Of a stretch of DNA of 64,000 nucleotides, positions 50,001 to 59,855 are shown piece by piece (positions within the stretch are counted from its first letter, which is position 1; each line of letters begins with the position of its first letter). The notes under the pieces were generated by a model. The model was not told where the DNA came from, made no database searches, and saw only the letters and a program-made list of their open reading frames with translations. Made by a program: the position numbers and the translations under genes. The DNA is taken from positions 372,001 to 436,000 of the forward strand of contig JAVHKY010000043.1 of the NCBI GenBank assembly GCA_035079385.1, written 5' to 3'. The stretch is from Aspidiotus rigidus (lineage: Eukaryota; Arthropoda; Insecta; Hemiptera; Diaspididae).

Positions 50001-50390
50001 GTCGTCCTCGATATCAGCAAGGATAAATTTTCCAGTTATTACCATTGAGGAAATCTTGATGGACAGCTGGACAGTACCCTTGGTCCAAGCTTGTTCACCC
50101 ATGGCAGTCCTGAGGCGGTGCTTTTCTCTCCAATTAATGGATAGGCCTGGGATGTCCTTGACCAATTGTGTCTTGATAACTGAACCAGTAGCAGCACAGT
50201 CCACGCACATGTCTATATTGCGTCCAATGCTATCATTCCATCCAGATACATAGACGTTCTCACTCAAAGTGCGCATTTTGGAAATCCTTATTTCTTGGGC
50301 CCTTCTGCTTGGTCCTGGAGTTGGTTGGCCCCTGGCAACTCCAGGCTGGAGTTTTCCGCCTTCTTCTGCAGAGATTTCCACTTGGGGCAA
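47064..50390 (-). CDS. pol: Pol polyprotein (protease, RT, RNase H, integrase)
   Basis: 1108 codons from the first ATG of the open frame; in the cell it is probably made by -1 frameshift from gag, since its frame is offset by -1 and overlaps gag by about 103 nt. Domains in order: retropepsin with Asp64 in VDCAATG and ILGLDLM at 132-138; RT with Asp323 (VIDMKSG) and YMDD at 385-388; RNase H with Asp534, Glu575 and Asp600; HHCC finger (His761, His768, Cys798, Cys801); integrase catalytic Asp830, Asp890 and Glu926; a GPY/F-like module (WEGPWTVVKRIND) near the end. Length is usual for the family. Odd: the protease triad reads Asp-Cys-Ala where Asp-Thr/Ser-Gly is expected. No internal stop. Confidence 0.95.
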   Translation of the reverse strand: MPQVEISAEEGGKLQPGVARGQPTPGPSRRAQEIRISKMRTLSENVYVSGWNDSIGRNIDMCVDCAATGSVIKTQLVKDIPGLSINWREKHRLRTAMGEQAWTKGTVQLSIKISSMVITGKFILADIEDDCILGLDLMRKYGLIIDLKHDVLRGPCGDMPLYELEAKDRLLPTKVEEELSTVVDEVKKDLDYKTMSSFNKFLEDYQSIFAKDENDLGRTSIVQHRINTSDAAPIRQRPRRMPFAKEAEMKRQLEEMLKPGIIEPSSSPWASPVTLAPKKDGTLRFCVDFRKLNDVTVKDSYPLPRMDDLFDILRGARWFSVIDMKSGFWQVEVHPDDKEKTAFCTTGGLWQFNVMPFGLCNAPATFERLVEKILKDVIGKICLVYMDDVIVFSETPEEHIEHLRIVFQKLQEAGLKLSLKKCSLFKKEVRYLGHIVSADGLKTDPRKVEAITQWPTPKDRTEVKSFLSLCSYYRRFVKNFANIVKPLNRLTEKEHPFKWTSECQEAFNELKKRMCSTPVLAYPDPTKRFILDTDCSNFAMGAVLSQEYESGERVIAYFSKTLSKTEQNYCVTRKELLAVIKSMKNFHKYLYGQKFLLRTDHAALQWIMNFKEPEGQMARWLQYLQTYTFEIIHRRGKSHQNADSLSRRPCSEDCSHCCKQEKKEVSVKAIQLSSNVDMKNAQQQDKDISVILAWKEKGERPVWQDISSQSVNLKILWSQWDSLQVENGIVYRIWETTDGRSHRRQLLIPEALVPDVLKSVHDDASGSHLGITKTLAKIRERFYWPACRSDIEDWIQCCRTCNASKGPNTRGRAKMQIYNVGYPFERIAADISGPFPETDQGNRYILVVGDYFSKWMDAYPLPNCEAVTVATALVENWISRFGVPLELHSDQGRNFESQVFGEVAKLMGLRKTCTTPLHPQSDGMVERFNKTIDQFLSKVIDSDQRNWDKLLPLFLLAYRSSIHESTKETPAKIIFGRELRLPCDLELGTPPQPPQEVKPFTQELKNRLKQVHELVRENLEVASDRMKARYDICADETKFEPQDRVWFYNPQRKKGKNPKLQCNWEGPWTVVKRINDVIYRIQQDRRFKVVHRNRLAVWSPAFERDVQN

Positions 50391-51601
50391 TTGGGCTTGA
50401 TGTGACCCTCTTCATCACAGTGGTAGCATCGACGTTTGTCTCCAGTTGGTCCAACCTTTGTCTGCTTCAAAACTGCGGAACCCTGTCTACGGGACGTCTT
50501 TCTTGCTGCTTCTACTTCCAGGGCAAAGGATAATGCTTCTTTCAAGGTTTTGCAACGCGCTATCCGAACTTGACTCTGAACCTCCCAGTCGAAAATTCCA
50601 TCAATGAATGCCTCAGACGAAGTTTGTTCAATGGCTGATACAGTAGCTTCTGGGTAAGCTTGTTGAGTTAATTTGAGGATTTCGCTTGAAAACGCTTGAA
50701 GACTTTCTCCACGGTTCTGTCGACGGTATTTCAGTTCTCTTCTTCTGATGGGAGCCAAGTGAGCTTGACCAAAACGTTGTTCAAGGACCTCAACCAACTT
50801 TTGGTAATTCTTCTTGTCATCCTCAGCAATGTTGGACAACAGCTGTAGTGCAGCTCCTCTCAGGCTGACAATCAAATTACCAGCCTTGGCTTTGTCATCC
50901 CATCCATTGAGTTGAGCTGCAATTTCGAACTGCGATTTGTATAGTTCCCAGGAGATTTCACCATCAAACGTTGGTATCTTGACTTTGGTCTTTGATGACG
51001 GTTCTACAACTGGTACATTTCCTTCATTTGATCCAGAACTGAAAAAAGCAACGCCTGGCGGATCTACAACCATGCTGACCGTTGGATTCCCTTCCAGTCT
51101 CTGGAGGCGTTCCTCCATTACTTTCCACCGTTGCTCGAGTCCTTCAACTTGATTTTTAACTTCACTCAGTCCATCAAAGATCTCTGCTTTAAGGTCTTCC
51201 TTGTTCTGTTCAAGTTTCTGTTCAATTTTATCCTCCATTGCATTTCTGTTCCGTTCGAGTTTCTCCTCCATTGCATTCTTGTTCCGTTCGAATTTATCCT
51301 CCATTGCAGTAAACCCAGTCTTCAGATCTTCTGAATTTTTAGCCATTGTATCTGTCAACATTTGCAGCATTGCACTCAAATCTATGGCTGGAGACTGCTT
51401 TGTTGGCGTACCGGTCCCAAGGTTTCCAGTAGCCTCGTCAACCTCAAATTCAAAATTGGCCACGTCCAAACCCGAGTCTTCGAATGCTTTTTCCAGACGA
51501 TCGGCTAATTCATTTTTGGTTCCGCTAACAGACAGGTTACGATTCCGGAGTTCCTCGCGGAGTTGATCCCGAGTAAGTTCATGAAACTTCTTCTTCACCA
51601 T
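50288..51601 (-). CDS. gag: Gag protein with SAP domain and CCHC knuckle
   Basis: 437 aa. Starts MVKKKFHELTRDQLREELRN: residues about 8-42 form a SAP-like helix-turn-helix motif (LREELRNRNLSVSGTKNELA), a DNA-binding fold. Residues about 95-170 are a charged coiled coil with near-repeats MEDKFERNKNA, MEEKLERNRNA and MEDKIEQKLEQ. The capsid-like part follows (VKIPTFDGEISWELYKSQFE), and a CX2CX4HX4C knuckle, CYHCDEEGHIKPNC, lies at 392-405. The ATG is about 60 nt downstream of the 5' LTR edge on the minus strand and is the first in the transcript body. No canonical slippery heptamer in the right phase was seen near the gag end. Confidence 0.93.
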   Translation of the reverse strand: MVKKKFHELTRDQLREELRNRNLSVSGTKNELADRLEKAFEDSGLDVANFEFEVDEATGNLGTGTPTKQSPAIDLSAMLQMLTDTMAKNSEDLKTGFTAMEDKFERNKNAMEEKLERNRNAMEDKIEQKLEQNKEDLKAEIFDGLSEVKNQVEGLEQRWKVMEERLQRLEGNPTVSMVVDPPGVAFFSSGSNEGNVPVVEPSSKTKVKIPTFDGEISWELYKSQFEIAAQLNGWDDKAKAGNLIVSLRGAALQLLSNIAEDDKKNYQKLVEVLEQRFGQAHLAPIRRRELKYRRQNRGESLQAFSSEILKLTQQAYPEATVSAIEQTSSEAFIDGIFDWEVQSQVRIARCKTLKEALSFALEVEAARKTSRRQGSAVLKQTKVGPTGDKRRCYHCDEEGHIKPNCPKWKSLQKKAENSSLELPGANQLQDQAEGPKK

Positions 51602-51644
51602 CTTGAATCACCACCAGTTTTAAACGCACAAAGTAGGCTTACGC

Positions 51645-51663
51645 AATCCCACTTCTGACACCA
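51645..51663 (-). promoter_or_regulatory. Primer-binding site
   Basis: Minus strand TGGTGTCAGAAGTGGGATT, two bases inside the 5' LTR. The first nine or so bases fit the 3' end of tRNA-Leu (...TGACACCA); the primer identity is an inference. Confidence 0.7.
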
Positions 51664-51665
51664 GT

Positions 51666-52091
51666 TGTGACGTTCTACCAGTCACTGAATATCTCTTGAC
51701 GCCAATAATAAAGAACAATTACGAAAACCGAGCTTTATTACTGGTACCGCAAGTACAACACTTCTAAACACCGTTAAACTGTAACACAATCGCGTTAAAG
51801 AACGAGAACACGTTAACTATCGCTTTTAAGATTACAACTGAATCGCTTTATCGGGTTGCTGCCGGCTATTTATAGTCTCACCCTTATTTCCGGAATTCTC
51901 GAGATTTCTTCTAGAACGGCAAACAGGTTATGCAAGGATCCTTACAATCAATCGAGCACGTTCTAGGTTGTTCAAGCGTATTCGGCGAAGTAGTTAAGCG
52001 ATAAGTACGCTTCCTTGCGGTGTCTGCTATTATTAAAAGTTTAGCGGCGTGTGCAAGCTTGGTGCTTGCGCCTTCATAGCAGAACGCCACA
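51666..52091 (-). repeat. 5' LTR
   Basis: Same 426 bp as 46627-47052 with about two differences. As the upstream LTR of the minus-strand element it should hold the promoter. Confidence 0.95.
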
Positions 52092-52095
52092 ATAT

Positions 52096-52605
52096 GTAAT
52101 TAATAATAGGAGTTGGCAGTAATGCCTGCAGAAGTTGAGCAGTATGTGTAATTCCACCTGAATATTTTAGGCTGGTGATTCAACAATAGTTGTTGCTATG
52201 GAACCGTGTATAATTGAAAACTAACACCCTGAGCTGACAAATCAATTTCTGCTGCATGCAAGCTGTAGAGTAGCACACTTCCTACATACACGTACAAAGA
52301 GAGATTGTCCGATCTAGTCACTTGATTTAGGATTTATAGAGAATCTACTATGAGATTCGAAACGTGCACCGCGTATGGATTCTATAGGTACGGTTCTTAC
52401 ACACACACTGTCGTCAATGTACTGAGTATCAATAAGTAGAGAGTTATTTGACATTAGATCTCTTTCCCTATAGGTTTCAATCGTTTTCCATTACTTTCTA
52501 ACTCGCCGAAAAGCATAATTATATTCTATAATGTTACTCCAATAATGAAAGATGTACTAAATAGGTAGACGAGAAGTTGGAGGAAAAAGAAGAAAGAAGA
52601 AAGAA
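52096..52605. other. Unassigned
   Basis: No gene or known repeat seen. Confidence 0.5.
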
Positions 52606-55225
52606 AAAAACACTCACGCGACCCTCGCGACCCTCACGCAGTCGCGTGAGTAGTATACGACTAAAATCATTGAGACAGTCACTCCCCCTCTTCAGGTCAA
52701 ATACCAATGACCTGTCAGTCATGCCAAATATTTATAGAATGAAAAGTAAAACTCAGTTTATAAATTTTATCACTATGACGTCACATCAACTGATAACAGA
52801 ATAAAAAAACTCGCAGCAGTCATGACTAGCTGCTCGGAATTGCCTTCATTAACTTTGTTAATTGAGGCAAACAGGGAACCTGTTGTGGTATTTTCTAGTC
52901 GAGCTTGAACTTCTTTAGAGTAGGGTTATACTACGCTCAAGCTTACTTTACCTTACTTTATATATCAGGGGGAGGGGGAAACTCGCAGATTTCTCACTCA
53001 CCCACAAGGTATAGGCCTGCCTCAAGCTATGCTAATTCGTAGGTTGAAGCCTACTTTATACTAGCTATGCTAATACGGGGGTCCAAGCCTACTTTATACT
53101 AGCTCTATAATACTAGGACTTAAACTATGTAGTAGGATCTAGTAAAGAGGCTTTAGGCTACTACAGGTCTATATTAAGCCTAGTATAGGCTGAAATAACT
53201 CGCAGATTTCTCACTCACCCAGAAGGTACAGGCCTGCCTCAAGCTATGCAAATTCGGAGGTCGAAACCTACTGTATACTAGTTTTATTATACTAGGCCTA
53301 GTGTAGGATAACAATGGGGGGTGTATATATAAAGTCACAGATTTTCAATCACCCACGGTGTCAGAGGGATTAAGGGGATTGAGAAGAAATGCTCTGACAA
53401 GACAGGGTTCGGAGATATGAATGTCTACAAGTTTAGCAGGAAGGATGTGCATAAAACAGAACTGTATTTTACGATGGTAGCGATAATGCCGAATTCTACA
53501 AGAGCGATGGCTGAGACTACATAAAAAGGGTCCATCGGAATAATACGTTTAATCAATTACTTACGTATGATGAACAATCAATTATATTACGAATGAAAAT
53601 ACGAATAATATATATTTTTATTGCGATAGAAAATATGGATCACTGTTACAGTAGAAAAAGTATAAGAAAATACACAAACGCGAACTCAGCGTAACGTAAC
53701 TTCGTGCGACGAGCTTGTACGTACGGACAGCGTACGGTTCTCGAAAAACGTACGAGTTGAATGAATTATTGCTTCGTAGATCGCGATCGTTTCTATATAG
53801 GGATGCAGCAGGAATGTGTCATCTTTCGGACAATGCACCGAAGCCGGTAAAGGGAAGATGGGTATTTGGAGTTGGTAAAATAATTACAGACCTTCATAGG
53901 TATCTACAGGTGACGAGGATTTTCCAATATATGTTATCCTTTCCTGGGAAATGGTTTTAAGGCATTTGCAGATGATCTAAAGGGATGATGGGGTAGAAAC
54001 TTGGTGGGAAGGAGCGGAAGGGAATGCCGCAGGGGATGGTGTAACAGTCTGATCGGTCGGGCTAACGGGATGAGCGGTGCATCAGTTTGAATGATAAGTA
54101 AGCGTCTTTATTACGTAATTGCAATTATCGTCGTAAATCTATTATCTATGTTGGTGAAGTGATGATTCATCTAGCCGCTGCAGTAAATCGTATAAGAATG
54201 TGCTTAATATGCGTTTATACGGCTACCTAGGTAAGAAGATGCAAAATGCACGATTTTGTATCTGACACACGGGGTATAGGCCTAGTATTTATAAGCTTGA
54301 ACCTAGAATAACCCTACTACAATACAAAGTATAAGCCACCTCCTAAGTCTGTGGTACATAAGAAACATAAATCGAATATAAAGCTACTATAAAGTAGGCT
54401 TGGACCTCATATAAGCCTAGCATAATACATAGTATAAACCCAGTATAATATACTGCTCGAATCAGAGAGAGGTCCACTCCTATCATCTACGTATAGCTCG
54501 GTTTTCCTCCCGGCACCCGGCGTTTTTCATCGAATTACCCTCCAATAAAACAGGTTCTCTGTTAAAATACCTATAATCCAATAAGGAAACCTGAGTTTTG
54601 TTTTCCTTTAGGCTAGGAGTCATCTAAAACCTAAGAACGTTTCCAAAGAAACCACTCCCCCTCACAACCCGCCATTGCCACTATTCGTTCAAAAATAAAT
54701 TTAACAAAACAAAATTCAAGGCTCTAGGAGCCGTGGGAAGCGAGATACAAGGGTACTAAATTTGAATAAAATATCATCGAAAATAAAATTCAATGAACCC
54801 TTGCTCAAGAATGAACCAAGATCGAACCTGTTAAATAATAAAAGGTTCTTTATCACAATACGCGTACTGATAACAAAATCGGTAAACGGATAGGAAAATC
54901 TGATTCTCGTAACGTAAGCCGGTAACGTAAGTAAATAGCTACTCGTAATAGTGAGAAATTATTTTTAAAAATGAAAATTTCTCGAGAACTACTCATCCGA
55001 TTCTCGTGACTACAATATGGGCAAGTTATAAAAAAAATCCATCCGGTAGTTTCGGAGGAGCTCCGCGGACAAAAAAATCCTATATATAAGGAAACCTCAA
55101 ATTTTTTTATGCTAGTTGTGATCTCGGACCTCTCAAACTTCGAGAAAGTTCATTGGTCCCTGCCCTTATCCACCTTGCTATGGGTGTAATACCTCACTTT
55201 TCTAGCTAAAGAAGTCGGTAAAAAG
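52606..55225 (+). mobile_element. Repeat family B, long copy 2
   Basis: Reverse complement of the element at 2316-4205. It starts with a hairpin-bearing end (CACTCACGCGACC; CACGCAGTCGCGTGAG) and ends with ACTTTTCTAGCTAAAGAAGT and CGGTAAAA. Its sequence is broken after 52806 and resumes at 54565 (TACCTATAATCCAATAAGG) exactly where the other copy is continuous. No credible ORF. Confidence 0.75.
52809..54564. mobile_element. Repeat family A copy A4, with a different payload
   Basis: Left end TGCCTTCATTAACTTTG and CAGGGAACCTGTT; right end AATAAAACAGGTTCTCTG after CTCCCGGCACCCGG. The body is not the 45-bp array but a set of dispersed short repeats: AACTCGCAGATTTCTCACTC at about 52980 and 53206, AGGCCTGCCTCAAGCTATGC at about 53014 and 53231, and AAGCCTACTTTATACTAGC repeated in both orientations (about 53056, 53087, 54392). 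One family A unit half (CTATCATCTACGTATAGCTC) remains near 54480. No gene. Confidence 0.7.
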
Positions 55226-57600
55226 AAAACCAACTACCTAACTAAATAAGGAATATACGAAACCACTCGCCAATATAAAATAAATACTGTCTAAATACGG
55301 ATTTACGAGTAGGATGTCTATGACACGACAGAGCTCTAGTTGTTTTTTACTTACATCAGTACTTACTAGCGGTATTCATTTTTTGAGACGAAGATTCAGG
55401 TTGCTTGCGTGGCCTACAGTTATAAAATTTCAATATTTGTATTACAAACTAAACTTCGTGGTGTTGGTAATCGTAAAAAACATTAGGAGAAACATTCAAG
55501 ATGAAAAACAATATCGTTTTCTCAACTCTATAGTTCTATTTTCTGCCAATATTGGCGACGTGTATTAGGAAAAGAATTGCGTTTATTTTAAAGAGATTCA
55601 ATGCATAGGGTAGAATACGAGTTCGTAGAATGCGAATGCGAATGCGAATGCGAATGTTGGTTGCAATACTCTCTCGCCGCGCCGCGATTACAACGGTACG
55701 GATACAAAGACGGACGGCAACGTGCATACTCTCGTACATATCGCGTTCACATTTGTAAACTGGCATACGCCAGACGTGCGTGGTATACCGCGATATGTCG
55801 ACGACGTTTAACCGAAGGGGACGCCCGCCCGTTGATATTTGTGCGATATCATAAAATTGTATTACAATAAGAAGGAAACTTCGTATCGAATACTAATGTA
55901 TATTGTATGACTGCATGTATCATTTATAGCCAAACAGAAATAAAAATAAAAGAGAAAAAAATTTAACTCGTAGCTTCCGGAAGCTTCTCTACGATTATAC
56001 GTATGAAAGGAATTGTATGCTTTTTACGTGTATGGCGTATTCGTATACCTATTCGCATCATTTTTCTTACGGCACATATAATAGTCTAGGTAATAAAGAC
56101 ATTAAAAAAAAATGAAATCGCTTGCGAACAAAGGGATGTCTGGTGGAAAATTTTGGTATCCTTCCCAGAAACAACATAATTATGTATCAAGAATCCGTAC
56201 CCCCAAACCCAGAGCCGGCCTTTTTTCGAGGGACTCGAACGTCCAGAATTGTAGTTATTCGATAGTAACTCGTCAAATTTTGATCTAAATGAAAAATGTC
56301 ACAAATAAAAGTTGTTTTTTGTAAAATTTCCTACAAGATGAACTAGGTATAGATATGATATTGTAAGTGAAATAGTATGTGAAATATCCTCCGCCATCTT
56401 CCATGTATGGTTTCGAGTCAATTCCTGAGAAATATCTTGTTGAGAGCATGGCTTTTTGAAAAGAAATCATTTTCGCTCCTATTTCTCGACGTAATATCCC
56501 AAACTGAAAAGAAAGATTGCAAATTGGAGAGAAGGAATACATATATCATTGGAATAAACCTTGAAACTGAGTCGATTGTACATGTCCACAATGTACTTGT
56601 CGTAGGATGTAACAAATTTTTTAAATGTTCGCGTATGCTATACCTAATCTTTTCAAAATTGTAGTTTTAATGGTAAAAAAGCTCACGTAGCAGCGTAAGC
56701 ATCACCGAATTTTCAATAATTTGCTATAAAATAATTTACACATGCCCCCCATATCCAAACTTCATTGTGTCTTAGTTAGGAGTTGATCGTGATAATAATA
56801 AATAATAATTTAAGGTATTCCACTTACTCTTCTACTATTCAATTCATTTCTAATCTTTTTAATAGGTACTTTATAATTTTCAAATACAGGATAACTCAAA
56901 AAGGAGTCGGGTTGATAGCTTTCTCTCCCCATACGTAAATTGAACTCTAAATAGAAGAACGGGAACGGAACATGGCTCTAGTGAAATTAAAATATGAAAC
57001 TTTAAGGGTAATTTAGAAAAATCTCAAAGTATTAACCTGACTGTCCATTTCCAGAAACACTGTGAAATATATGAAGTCGATAATTACGAAAATCAAAACA
57101 TAGATGAGGAAAATTGAAATGGCCAATGACACTTCCACTTCTTTGTCTTTACCTAAATTTCATTACTCCCCAGTGTTCAGGATACAACCCATTGCAATAA
57201 CATAGAGGGAAAAAAATGCTATGCATATATACCTACATAAATCAGTAATTATAAAATACACGGCTAATTATTCAATCCTTCGGTTAAGCGCAACGTTTGT
57301 TTAACGTACCCAATAAACGTCGAATTTTTTGAATCATGTATGACGGGTAATGAGAAGTTTCTACAGCCAATAGGTGTACGATGCATCAGGTACCATCGCA
57401 TCGGGCGAAAGGACTCAAATAAAATAAACAAGCGAGATTCAGCTCTTACGGCTAGACGTGGACTACTTATATTTTGAGATTTAGTCAAGAACCACTCGTC
57501 CAATCGATACAAAAATTACAGAGCAATAAGATTGAGTACACTATGACGTAATACAATGATATGAAGATAATAAGATTGATATTCTTTGAGGAAGCAACAC
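55226..57600. other. Unassigned
   Basis: Contains GCGAATGCGAATGCGAATGC at about 55630 and no recognisable gene. ORFs of 76-89 codons lack motifs. Confidence 0.5.
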
Positions 57601-57629
57601 TAAGAAATTCGGGGGAAATTGAGGATTAC

Positions 57630-57912
57630 TCAACTACTCATCCAATCTCAGAAAAAAATGCACATGCCCAACTTCAGATAATCCACGACAACTTGACCAA
57701 ACTTTACAAGAATATAACCGGTAGTTTTAGAGGAGTTGCGTGGACAAAAAAAATCTTATATATACATAAATATATAAGGATACCTGAAATTTTTTTATTA
57801 GTCTCAGGCTGATCTAGGACCTCTAAAACGTCGAGAAAATTCTTTCCCGGGCTTCGCCGTCACAATCGTGTCGGGAGTAATACCTGACTTTTCGTTCGAA
57901 AAGTCGGTAAAA
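57630..57912 (+). repeat. Family B terminal fragment, diverged
   Basis: Contains GTAGTTTTAGAGGAGTTGCG, GGACCTCTAAAACGTCGAG, GGGAGTAATACCTGAC and a changed tip palindrome ACTTTTCGTTCGAAAAGT, still followed by CGGTAAAA. The palindrome has changed on both arms together, keeping base pairing. Confidence 0.7.
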
Positions 57913-58699
57913 TTAGTTAAACATTAGAATTGCGAGTTCTTAATTGTCTAATGGCAGGCACTGATTTTTCTCAGTATTTCGTTAGAAATGAGATTTTTCG
58001 TGGGGTTATCAGTTTTATTCACAAAACGAACATACAGATACGATCATTTAAATGATATAAATAGGACAAATAAAACATACAAACTTAAAATTGTACAATG
58101 TGCATCCAATTTGAGTAGGTAACAGGCTCATTAACGTGGGGAACTCGCAAGACGAACTCCGGTATCAAACTGTACATATAATTGAACAGGTTAATAATGA
58201 CGAAGTTGCACGTACAGTCGATAGGATTGGGCAGATTTGGACTTGTCGGACATCGGCAAAATATTTCGTGAAGACAATTTAATTTGTAGACCAGGATGTT
58301 TCAGAAGTACAAATATCTCGAAGGTCTTCCAAATGCTTCCAAAGAAGATTAAACTCAATATAATGGCGCTCTCATTAGGTACCAATGGAATTAAAAGTAT
58401 AATCGTCGAAGGCGCCGCGCCATTTGGTGTACATGATTATTATTATGATGGGTGAGCCAAGAGAATCGGCTTCTTGGTAGTCCCGCATTAGTGCCATTAA
58501 TTATATAAAGCCTTTGCAACAAAACGTTCCAAAATTAAGTGGAGAAGAATTGAAAATGCGAGGGGGAGGGGTAGCAAGCAAGAGTTCAATATTATGCAAT
58601 GTGTTCTGTTTTCAAGATTAAAGTTTTGGTGTAGAGATTTTAAAAGGGGGTAGTAATTCTATTCGCAGTGACCTCTTGCGAATCTGCCTGCATCATTTG
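57913..58699. other. Unassigned
   Basis: No gene recognised. The ORF at 58237-58455 has no motif. Confidence 0.5.
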
Positions 58700-58831
58700 T
58701 GACCCCGTCTACGGAAACCTGCCTTGGTGTTCCATTACAATCAGGAGAAAAGGTATTTTCCTTCCTCTGTAAAAGATTCTTTTCTCCTGATCGATATTCA
58801 ACGCTACGGCGGGTTTCTGTAGACGGAGTCA
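58700..58831. mobile_element. 132-bp MITE
   Basis: TGACCCCGTCTACGGAAACC at the left is mirrored by GGTTTCTGTAGACGGAGTCA at the right with two mismatches. A 6-bp duplication CATTTG flanks it (58694-58699, 58832-58837). The centre has ATCAGGAGAAAAGG and its inverse CTTTTCTCCTGAT. Confidence 0.8.
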
Positions 58832-59231
58832 CATTTGTTGCGTGTTACGTACTTTTCCAAGTATAATGGCATCAAATTTGTCTCCTGCAAGGGGTGGTGA
58901 AATTTTTTCTCATTCGTGATGAAACCTTGAATGATGGTGGCCAGTCAATAAATGTAAACGCATAGGGATTCGCTTGTGTCGCGTGTACAGTGCCGCCCAT
59001 CCTCTATGGTGGAGTGGGTGCGGATTGTGTATGCATTTAATTTTGTTTTCTCCAACACCGGAATCGACCTTTTCGGGTATAACTTCAGTGTAAGCTCATA
59101 AGGATTAAAAAATTTATTGGAGTGCAGTAGAAAACAGAATAATGATGATAAATGAATCAAATACCAACCTGAAAACTGATGCTGATGAGAGAATAGAAAA
59201 TGAATAGATATCAACTTTTTTATTTACTTAC

Positions 59232-59525
59232 CTAATTTATTTCAACATCAGATTCAAAATCATTATGAGGAATATTTAGATTTTCTGTTTCTTTTTCAAC
59301 CATTCTAGATAAAACACTCAAGTGAGTGATAATATTTAGCATCAGCTTACTATATTTGTTCTTTTTGTCTTCAGGTAAATATTGAATTTTATCAGAAAGC
59401 GCGTCCATTAAAGTTTCATAATTTGATCTTGTTCTAGCAACGGGATCTTTAAAATAATATAGTATAACATTTTCAAAATCAAACTCATCTTTATCAACGA
59501 AAGAATATTAATTGTAGACTTCCAT
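59232..59525 (-). pseudogene. Unrecognised AT-rich ORF, one in-frame stop
   Basis: From an ATG at 59525 (MEVYN) the minus-strand frame has a TAA at codon 6 and then runs open for about 91 codons to a TAG at 59232-59234. The protein is acidic and Asn/Lys/Asp-rich (FVDKDEFDFENVILYYFKDP; LMDALSDKIQYLPEDKKNKY). A consensus splice donor, GTAAGT, directly follows the stop. No family recognised. Codon use is strongly A/T-ending, unlike other genes here. Confidence 0.4.
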
Positions 59526-59590
59526 TTCACATAGAATAAATTTTTAATAAGCTTTTATTTCTTTTTTCTTACCTACCTATATAAATAAAA

Positions 59591-59830
59591 ATGTCTGATT
59601 CTAAATCAAACTCAGGAAATATGAAAAATAAAGATTTCATCGAACAAAATGTTTTAGAAATAATATTTCAGAAAAAATTAATTGTAAATAAACTTTTAAA
59701 ACATAATGATGAGTTGCTTGAAGAGCTTGAGTCGCTTAAATAATATGATGATGATAATTTAAAGGAGTTTTTTGAAAAATGTTTCGATTTTAAAAATAAT
59801 CAGAAACAGTTAGTTGAGAAAAATGAATGA
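59591..59830 (+). pseudogene. Unrecognised AT-rich ORF, one in-frame stop
   Basis: ATG at 59591, preceded by TATATAAATA 13 nt upstream. MSDSKSNSGNMKNKDFIEQN leads into a predicted charged coiled coil (KLLKHNDELLEELESLK). A TAA at 59741 is followed in the same frame by YDDDNLKEFFEKCFDFKNNQ and a TGA at 59828. A further ATG in another frame overlaps this end (ATGAATGA at 59823). It is head-to-head with the preceding ORF, 65 bp apart. Not recognised. Confidence 0.4.
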
Positions 59831-59855
59831 TTTTAGAGAAGAATTAAGAAAATTA

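Larger units (their letters stand above)
46627..52091 (-). mobile_element. Intact Ty3/gypsy LTR retrotransposon
   Basis: Two 426-bp LTRs enclose gag and pol on the minus strand, with primer-binding site, polypurine tract and a 4-bp duplication ATAT (46623-46626, 52092-52095). I see two LTR differences (A/G near 46766 and near 47047 against the other copy), so the insertion is young. No env-like ORF. Both ORFs are open and motifs are present, so it may be transposition-competent; expression is unknown. Confidence 0.95.

Noticed and set aside
47545..51566. Plus-strand ORFs of 65-125 codons across the LTR element
   Set aside because: Antisense shadows of gag and pol.
46627..52091. Envelope gene making this a retrovirus-like element
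   Set aside because: Pol ends at the polypurine tract and no third ORF exists between pol and the LTR.
59232..59830. Reassigned stop codons (TAA as sense) in the AT-rich ORFs
   Set aside because: Two ORFs with a single TAA each would fit, but the neighbouring frames near 60.4 kb need frameshifts, so ordinary decay explains it better.
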